The position numbers were made by a program, and so were the translations under genes. Below the pieces are notes generated by a model. It ran no database searches, was not told where the DNA came from, and saw nothing but the letters and a program-made list of their open reading frames with translations. Shown here in pieces: positions 57,201-64,000 of a DNA stretch of 64,000 bases (position 1 is the stretch's first letter; each line of letters starts with the position of its first letter). The stretch is from Mesostigma viride (taxonomy: Eukaryota; Streptophyta; Mesostigmatophyceae; Mesostigmatales; Mesostigmataceae). Where the stretch lies: positions 3,240,763-3,304,762 of the forward strand of contig RPFO01000154.1 of the NCBI GenBank assembly GCA_009746045.1. Direction: 5' to 3'.

Positions 57201-60200
57201 GGAGGAGGAGGAGGAGGAGGAGGAGGAGGAGGAGGAGGAGGAGGCAAGGAAACGCACCATCGTACGCGAGACAGGGTTGATGGCGGGCCGAAACAGCGGC
57301 GCGCCCGTTTCCTTATCCCGCGTCTCCGCCACTGCGCGCGCCATCGCCCGCACGCGCCGCCGTCCCTCATACACGCCAGCGCACCCAAACAATCGGGCGA
57401 CCGCATCGTCTGGTACCGTGAGCACAGGCCCGTCCGCGCCGTCCCGGTGGGCTGGCACGGCCCCGTCCACCGGGTCGTTGCTGCCGCGGCTACTGCGCAG
57501 TGCCGCGGGGGGGTCCCGTGCCACGGCCTGGCCATCCAGCATGGCCACGGGTTTCGGATGATGATGATGACCAGCATTCTTGTTCTTGTGATGGTTGTTG
57601 GCATTGTGACCGGACTTTTTCAGGTCGGCTAGCGGACTGCCTCCATCGCTATCAGATCTCGGCTCATCCTCGGGGTGGAGACCCGGCTCCTCATCGTCGG
57701 AATAGCTCTGGCTGCTGTCACTGTCCTCACTGCTACCCTCGGTATACCTCCCCTCTGCTTCTTCCGCGTCTCCTCGTCCCTCGGCCCCTTCCCCCCTCCC
57801 GCGCCGCGCCACCACCTCGTCACCGCCATCGCTGCCATCATTATCGTCGTCGGACTGCGAGTGACGCCGCGATGCACCACCACCCTTCTGGTCCGGATGG
57901 TCCGCCCTCGGCCCATCCACCCGCTTCGTCCCCCGCACCCCTCCCGTGCCGGACTGTTTCTGAGGCATTCGCGGCTGTTGCTGTGGGTGCTGCTGCTTCT
58001 GCCCTTGCGACTGCTTCTGTTTCTGCTGCTGCCGCCACGCCACCCCCCGGGCCATGGCCGCACGCTCCCTCTCTGCCACGCGGGCCATCGCAGCGATCTG
58101 CTGGCGACGCTCCTCCCCCGATTGGAGCAGGCGGTCCTCAACCCGCTTCTGCGTGGGGTGAGGGTCAAGACAAGGGCAACACAGGCGTGAGAGTACCTTA
58201 GCAGGTGGTCCTCAACCCTCTTCAGCGTGGAGTGAGGGTAATGAGAAGGGCAACAAGGGCTTGAGAGTACCTTAGCAGGTGGTCCTCAACCCTCTTCTGC
58301 GAGGGGTGAGGGTCAAGACAAGGGCAACACATGCGCGTGAGTCTCTTAGCAGGTGGTCCCCAACCCGCTTCTGCATGGGGTGAGGGTTGCACGTGACATG
58401 ACGAATTCATGACCGACCATGACATAGATAGCTCAGGGACAAATCACATTTATATGCAGGGCATCAGGGTTGTGATCAGATCATGGATGGACTCATCAAC
58501 GAACCGGCCGTGGCATGGCCGCCGCCATCTCCGCCGACACCGGGTCGATGCTGGGCCCTGGCTTGACCGCACGCAGCTCCCTGGCCGCTACCTCCTCCCT
58601 CATGGCCGCGATGTGCTGCTGCCGCTGCTCCTCCCAGTGGAGCCAGAGCTCGGGCCCGCGGTGCATGGCTTGGGAGACCGGGTTGATGACGGGCCTGGGG
58701 GTAAAATTAATGAAGACAGGTAAAATAAATGAAGTTGATTGAAGGGGGTGAGGGTTTGATGAGGGGAAGCATGGGGGACACGGGTAATGGGAGCAGAAGC
58801 AAGGAGGGAGGGAAGGGAGCAGAAGCAAGGAGGGAGGGAAATAGTTTGCATTTATAAGTCGAATTGGATTGGATTGGATTGGTATTTGGTCCCTATGTGT
58901 GGCTTGTTGGAATGGGTTGATGACAGGCCCGGACCGCCCGATGCTTTTTTACGGGTAAGTTTCGGAATGTGTGTGTGTGTGGTGGTGTGGTGGGGGGGGG
59001 GGGGGGGGGCATGGGTGGGTGCATGGGTGGGGGAAGGAGTGTATGTGTGTCTGTGTGTCTGTGTGTGTGTAATTTGTGGGGTTAAAAAACAAGCCGAAAG
59101 AGGGTTCGGGCTGACCAGAACGCGGGGGGGGCCAAGTGTGGGAGCCAGGAAATCGTCGTGGGTAAGAACAAGAACGGGCAGGGCAAAACCATTCCAGTGA
59201 AACAATCTACTAGTTTAAGGAAAGGGGGCCAGCAATGCGGCAAGAACAGCCACACACCTTCCTTGTCGAATAGCTACTCAATTAACGAGCCAAGAAACCA
59301 ACAAACAAACCAATCAAACCCTCCCTCCCTCTCACCCACCCACCCACCCACCCACCCACCCACCCACCCACCCACCCACCCACCCACCCACCCACCGACT
59401 CACCCACCCACCGACCCACCCACCCACCGACTCACCCACCCACCCACCCACCCACCCACCCACCCACCGACTCACCCACCCACCCACCCACCCACCCACC
59501 CACCCACCCACCCACCCACCCGCCCACCCACCCACCCACCCATCCAGCCACCCAGCCACCCAGCCACCCACCCAGCCACCCACCCACCCACCCAGCCACC
59601 CAGCCACCCAGCCACCCACCCACCCACCCACCCAGCCACCCAGCCACCCACCCACCCACCCACCCACCCACCCAGCCACGCAGCCACCCAGCCACCCACC
59701 CACCCACCCACCCACCCACCCACCCACCCACCCACCCACCCACCCACCCACCCACCCACCCACCCACCCACCCACATAACCACCCACCCACCCACCCACC
59801 CACCCACCCAGCCACCCACCCGGCCACCCAGCCACCCAGCCACCCAGCCACCCAGCCACCCAGCCACCCACCCACCCACCCACCCACCCACCCACCCAGC
59901 CACCCACCCAGCCACCCAGCCACCCAGCCACCCAGCCACCCAGCCACCCAGCCACCCAGCCACCCAGCCACCCAGCCACCCAGCCACCCAGCCACCCAGC
60001 CACCCAGCCACCCAGCCACGCAGCCACCCAGCCACCCACCCACCCACCCACCCACCCACCCACCCACCCACCCACCCACATAACCACCCACCCACCCACC
60101 CACCCACCCACCCACCCACCCACCCACCCACCCACCCACCCACCCACCCACCCGCCCACCCACCCACCCACCCACTAGTTAATTTACCATGTGTTCATTA

Positions 60201-61503
60201 AATTATTACTTAAGCTGCATAAATAGAAGGTACGTGACTGACAACTCGCAAAGTGCCCAAGCACATAATCTCAGGCAAGCTCAGGAGGGACCAGTGGGTC
60301 ATGCCGTTTTTATAACCGCTGCACTTTCCAAACCACCAGTTTCCCAAACCACCAGCTTCCCAACCCACTAGCTTCCCAACCCACGCATTCCCCAAAGCAC
60401 GACTGCCACCCTCTCGGCCTGCCCCCTTACCTGCGCGGGTTGGCTGCCTCCCTCTCCCTTTCTTCTTTCTCCCGCAGCGCCGCCGCCAGCTGTGCCTTCT
60501 CCTCTTTCTTCTCCTCGCCCCATGCCAACAGCTTCTGAACCAAGAAATCCATCGCGTCCGCCCCGTTCGGGCCCCCCGTTGGGTACCGCCTGATGACCTG
60601 GTACCCCCCCTCGTTCCCCCCTTGGGGCCGCGGCGGCTTGACCCTCTCCTGGGCCTCCCATTCGGCCGCCTTCTCGCGCAGTTTCTCCGCGCGGTACTCC
60701 CCCCACGCGAGCAGCCGGGCGACCGTGTCCTCGGGCGTGCTGCGCCGCTGCTGGCGTTGGCCACCACGATTACGCTGCGTCACCGCCATGATGGCCGCGC
60801 GCTCCCGGAGCAGCTCCGCCGCTTCTTCCATCTGCAACTGCCGCCCGAGCTCCTCCCGCTCTGCCTTTTTGCGCGTCCACCACTCGTTCAGGCGCTCGGC
60901 GGTCTCCCGCGCGCGCGCGATTGAGCGGCGCTTGGGCCGGCGGCGCTTCGGCTCGGGGTCTGCCGCTTTTGTGGACGCTGGCGCGTCGTCCGCCGGGATG
61001 GCTTTTCGGCGGTGGGACTGAGTGCGGGCAGGAGCACGCCCCTGGGGTTCCTTCTTCGGCACCGCTTGGCTGGCGAACAGCCTTCGGGTCGCGGGTCGCG
61101 TCGGGCCTCCATCGGAAAGTGTATCGAGGGCGAAATCGTCGTGCCGATCCGGGTCGGACAAGGAATACTCCTCGCCGGTTTCCAAGGCGGCATGAAGCCA
61201 TCCGGCAGTCGGCCGTTGGGGGAGGCTCGAACTGGTGTAGAGACGCGGGTGACTGTTGTCCTGCGGCGGGGTCAGCGCGATGTCTGGCCGCGAGTCTCCA
61301 ACGGCGGTCAGAGTGGAGATGTCTTGCAGGTCAGACGGGAATTCAATGCTATCTTTCCTGAACGACTCCCAGCTATCGCTAGCTGGCTTCGGCCCATTCT
61401 GACCACCGTTCCCTAGGTCGAATTCTTCTGGACCACGCAGGCTGTACTCCCGGTGTCGACCTTTCTTCATGTCCTCTGCCATGGGTAGTGTCGATTCAGC
61501 CAA
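54232..61503 (-). CDS. Repetitive coiled-coil protein with FxPxINPxS motifs, function unknown
   Basis: Five exons (61503-60431, 58694-58505, 58148-57258, 56374-56303, 54420-54232) join in phase to 804 residues plus TGA. The first ~180 residues are acidic/polar with a basic KRRRPKRRS patch. A two-part module then repeats. Part one is a helical 'V..RLL..GE..R' unit: 'EDTVARLLAWGEYRAEKL', 'FLVQKLLAWGEEKKEEK', 'RVEDRLLQSGEERRQQ', DDAVARLFGCAGVYEGRRR and 'IEDRLLQHGVRRQQKLELL'. Part two is a short proline motif: RPVINPVSQAM, PGPSIDPVSAEM and LFRPAINPVSRTM. A Gln/Asp/Ser/His-rich insert fills much of exon 3. I know this alternation from uncharacterised protist and algal proteins, but have no function to assign; a cytoskeletal or ciliary role would be speculation. 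The exon 5 join (ELL|ARRNEV) is supported by phase and AG only. Exon borders 1/2, 2/3, 3/4 are well supported. Confidence 0.8.
56455..56585. repeat. About 37-bp tandem repeat before exon 4 of the coiled-coil gene
   Basis: Four copies of 'gaggccacacaagaccttac' plus 'gaagccataataa', ending 80 bp upstream (in transcription) of the exon 4 acceptor. Confidence 0.9.
56715..57300 (-). repeat. Three downstream copies of exon 3 end and donor (coiled-coil gene)
   Basis: The true end is 57258 (tcgcgtacgatg|gtgcgt). Copies with end equivalents 56980, 56833 and 56720 repeat 'cccgccatcaaccc.gtctcg' followed by a catgatg|gtg-type donor. The 56833 copy (ATGATG|GTGTGT) still encodes RFRPAINPVSCMM in its own frame, so an alternative end is conceivable. 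Confidence 0.85.
57100..57243. repeat. GGA trinucleotide repeat (about 47 copies)
   Basis: Perfect (GGA)n just inside intron 3 of the coiled-coil gene, 15 bp after the donor. If the donor were skipped it would add a poly-Ser tract. The poly-Glu, poly-Ser and poly-Pro open frames across it are artefacts. Confidence 0.97.
58148..58385 (-). repeat. 74-bp triplication of exon 3 acceptor and start (coiled-coil gene)
   Basis: The real exon 3 starts at 58148. Copies start at 58222, 58296 and 58370, exactly 74 bp apart. Each repeats AAG(A/C)GGGTTG.GGACC-type exon sequence and CACCCC..CGCAG-type intron sequence. The 58296 copy is a complete mini-exon: CAG acceptor, 26 nt (58296-58271), then GTACTC. 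The 58222 copy has lost its acceptor (CTG) and the 58370 copy its donor. Confidence 0.92.
58898..58940 (-). repeat. Decayed copy of exon 2 start (coiled-coil gene)
   Basis: The reverse complement 'ggcctgtcatcaacccattc' matches the exon 2 start ('ggcccgtcatcaacccggtc', 58694), 234 bp upstream in intron 1. The acceptor AG is lost. Confidence 0.7.
59331..60175. repeat. CCCA tetranucleotide array in intron 1 of the coiled-coil gene
   Basis: About 845 bp of CCCA/CCAC with interspersed CCCAGCCA octamers that form blocks (59555-59700 and 59800-60025), and two 'cataaccacc' interruptions (59774, 60079) that suggest a large internal duplication. G-rich (TGGG) on the transcript strand. Four long open frames here are artefacts. 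Confidence 0.97.
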
Positions 61504-62496
61504 GGAGCCAACGGCTCCACCTGATTAGCTAACAACAAAGCGCCTTATTTTATAATGTCTTTATCTCAACGTGGAGGTTTGGCCTGCCACCAACGCTGCA
61601 CCACCTCCATCAGTTACTTCCATGAACAGGTGGCGAAAGAGAGCTCTGCTCATCTTTACGGAAACCCGGCCAACGCGGGCAGAAAATGCGATAATCAGCT
61701 ACTCAAACTGGCTTGGGCAGCATGATGTATTCCCCGGTGATGATTCAATCTACTTGTGTCCTAGATGAACAGTCGGCCTGTCGTATACTGCGTGATCTTC
61801 GTAAACGATCTGCCGTCGAGCTAGCCGAAATGCGTGCACTAACGACATAGCCACCCGTTAATTCAAACGCCTTAGTACAACGTACGGCAGTTGTTAGGTA
61901 ATCAAAATGTTTAAGGCGGCAGAATAAAAGACGTATCCCTGATTGGCCGAGATTGGCCGTACAGTAGTAACGTACGAGCTGCCGATGGAACCGTATCAAG
62001 AACGTACGGTAACCGGTCACAATCCCGATTGACACCAGGAATCTGCATTTGCGTCCTCGCGGGCATGCCACATCGGCAGTCACCTTAGCCACCAGCTTCG
62101 CCAATAATCGCCATACCTTCTTGAGTGCAGAAATCTCTGGCTGACAACGCGGCGACGACAGGCTTAGCGGTGCATAACATCGATTGAGTCAGGATTGAAT
62201 TCCTGATTGAGTCCCTAATCTTGAACTGTCGCCTGCGGCTCTTCTGCGCACCCATTTTGGTTTTGCTTTTGAGCGCTACCATGTATAGGTCTCAAAACTA
62301 GGCCTTCCGGTTTTGAGACTCGCAAGCAGAGGAAGACGTTCAGGCGTAGGGGACGCTCCCCGGGGAGCCGTCTTCAGTTCGACGGTTTGGGTACTGAAGC
62401 AGATTGGTGAAAATTCTTGCCTTATAATAACCCATTACGCCGCCTCGTCACTTCCAGGGATAAATCCGTTTCGTTTACGGCATCATTGAACGCTTA
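61504..62496. promoter_or_regulatory. Upstream region of the coiled-coil gene, no gene seen
   Basis: About 1 kb lacking minisatellites between the coiled-coil start codon and the small membrane ORF. Minus frames at 61745-62104 and 62085-62282 have no recognisable domain. The promoter of the coiled-coil gene should lie here by position; no specific element was identified. Confidence 0.35.
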
Positions 62497-62733
62497 TTAG
62501 AGTGGGCAGCCTGAGCAAGCACAACCTCGGGTTCGTATGGCAATTACCATGACGACCACAAGTATGAGAACGGTTCCACCAAGGGCAACATATTTAACTG
62601 CTCCAGCTCGAGATTTGGGCGCGAGGGATTCGCCGTTATTGGCGAGCGCACCAGTAAACCCACTGGCGACGCGGTTTCGACCCCCGCTCCGGTACCCGTC
62701 CGTCCGTCGCAGGGGCTCCTCATGCGGGATCAA
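62497..62733 (-). CDS. Possible small single-pass membrane protein
   Basis: A 78-codon frame starts MIPHEEPLRRTDGYRSGGRN, has a basic/polar middle, one hydrophobic helix (VALGGTVLILVVVMVIAI, about residues 49-66) and a Cys-rich tail RTRGCACSGC. The frame extends upstream to a possible acceptor (TTTTTGTAAGCAG at about 62745), so this may be the last exon of a longer tail-anchored protein. No family recognised; SNARE-like or Sec61-beta-like identities were considered but lack key residues. Confidence 0.35.
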   Translation of the reverse strand: MIPHEEPLRRTDGYRSGGRNRVASGFTGALANNGESLAPKSRAGAVKYVALGGTVLILVVVMVIAIRTRGCACSGCPL

Positions 62734-63250
62734 GGGAGTCGCTGCTTACAAAAAGGACGTGCCCACGGTAAGGGTTGCAGTGGAGTGCAAGTCGCGAACA
62801 AGTTGCATCCGACAAGGGTTCAGGTTTCAATTCCAATGTCAGCAAGGCGTTCCCGATCCTTTGCGTGCCTGGTGAACGTGCCGGTGTCCTAGCCCAGGTG
62901 TGCACACACCATACCAGGTATACCAGGCAAGCACGCAGGAATACACATTCCCTTATGCCTCCAAGCCAAATGGAAAGTGCGGGGCTGAGCTAGGCTGACT
63001 GGGGTCAGTGCAAGCCCGACAAACCTGCGCGTAGCTGTAGCTACAGCCTCAAGACCATGGTCCAGTATAGGGCATCAGAGCGGCGAAGAGCACGGAAGGG
63101 TTGTACAGCCAGTCATTGCCCATTCAAGTTGCTGGCTGTGCCGGTTGCAGGGGGGAGGAGGGGGGGAGGGAGGAGCGAGGGCCAGGTCTTCAGGTAAATG
63201 GGTTCACAGGTGGGCAAGATGAAAGGCAGGGGGGAGCAAGGGGCATAGGG

Positions 63251-63440
63251 AAGGGGGGGAGGGGAGGGGAGGGGAGGGGAGGAGGAGGGGAGGGGAGGGG
63301 AGGGGAGGGGAGGGGAGGGGAGGGGAGGGGAGGGGAGGGGAGGGGAGGGGAGGGGAGGGGAGGGAGAGGGGAGGGGAGGGGAGGGGAGGGGAGGGGAGGG
63401 GAGGGGAGGGGAGGGGAGGGGAGGGAGGGGAGGGGAGAGA
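63251..63440. repeat. 5-bp GGGGA repeat
   Basis: About 36 copies of GGGGA with a few 3-4 bp irregular units (GGA, GGAGA). All strands read as Gly/Glu/Arg or Pro/Ser strings. Confidence 0.97.
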
Positions 63441-64000
63441 CAGAAGACAGATAAAATGGGTTGCCATTGCCAAGGAAGGCTTGTGTGGCAAACATCACAA
63501 AGTCGCCACTTGGCTGACTGCATGACTAGGTGTTTCTGGGCAAGAGGTGAGCCTATTATTATCGCCATAAAAGATTCTTCGGTGGATTGCTGGAAGTGCT
63601 GCAGGACAGGCGTTGGGCAGGCCGCCCCCCAGCAACTGACAGGCGTCAGTACAACCAAAGGTGGATCAACCTGTCAGCATAAGGACAGACGATGGATTCT
63701 GATAGTGCATGTTGTGGGGACTTTCAAATGCCAGCTGTGCGATGCCAAGACTCTTAGCCCTGTTGGGTATTCTTTGCCCAGAATAGAAGCTGATGTCGAG
63801 TGCACAATGTTAGCTGCTGCATCCTACACGATTCACACAGACAGCATGCACTTCAACACAACGGCTTCGCAGTGAAAAAAAAAGGGGGTGCGCAGTTCTA
63901 TAATGGAAATCAGCCATCCACTTCCTCAGCCACCCGAGGTTGCGCATTTTGTCGCAGGGATAGGTGGAAGTATTGGAAGTGTGAATTTTACACCCAACGA
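63441..64000. other. No recognisable gene
   Basis: A 139-codon plus frame (63456-63875) runs through this stretch but has no domain, no low-complexity bias and an overlapping minus frame. It could be chance or part of a gene continuing beyond the window. Confidence 0.3.

Noticed and set aside
57090-58088. Poly-Ser C-terminus on the coiled-coil protein
   Set aside because: A donor at 57258 in phase 0 precedes the GGA tract and joins to exon 4, which continues the repeat pattern.
58900-58940. Extra exon of the coiled-coil gene (GPVINPF motif)
   Set aside because: No acceptor AG, and exon 1 joins exon 2 directly in phase; better explained as a decayed junction copy.
59158-60201. Long Thr/His/Pro and Gly/Trp/Val open frames
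   Set aside because: Produced by the CCCA tetranucleotide array inside an intron.
1-64000. tRNA or rRNA genes
   Set aside because: None recognised by eye; absence is not proven without a covariance-model scan.

Overview
This is nuclear DNA of a eukaryote, most likely a green-lineage microalga. Genes are split by long introns with GT-AG (some GC-AG) borders. Exons are GC-rich, intergenic DNA is crowded with decayed non-LTR retrotransposons, and a degenerate plant/algal-type TTTAGGG tract lies at 24336-24392. The species cannot be named from the sequence.

Layout. (1) 1-3907: a broken HARBI1-like transposase fragment at the left edge, then no recognisable gene. (2) 3908-10722 (+): a very GC-rich, low-complexity nuclear protein ending in a SANT/Myb-like domain, with two apparent frameshifts and a 12-bp minisatellite in its intron. 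(3) 10723-18686: fragments of at least two non-LTR retrotransposon families and a non-coding dispersed element ('element C'), some nested. (4) 18687-28491 (-): a complete 10-exon CIAO1/Cia1 WD40 gene (353 aa). (5) 28492-29371: shared upstream region of two divergent genes. (6) 29372-43379 (+): a complete 9-exon ABHD11-like alpha/beta hydrolase gene (352 aa). (7) 43480-51000: a second retrotransposon cluster, including an element with reverse transcriptase, CCHC knuckle and C-terminal restriction-like endonuclease domain. (8) 54232-61503 (-): a 5-exon gene for an 804-aa repetitive coiled-coil/FxPxINPxS protein of unknown function. (9) 61504-64000: a possible small membrane protein and a GGGGA repeat.

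The exon chains of genes 4, 6 and 8 were assembled by hand from motif order, splice dinucleotides and codon phase. In each case every phase fits and the summed length is a multiple of three. The biological jobs (cytosolic Fe-S assembly, probable mitochondrial hydrolase, chromatin-type SANT factor) are unrelated; I see no pathway linkage.

The most unusual signal runs through all four genes. Exon edges, with their splice sites, are duplicated into the adjacent introns as short tandem arrays, with about 25 such copies recognised. Most long introns also carry their own unique minisatellite. Together these suggest introns here grow by local tandem duplication across splice junctions.
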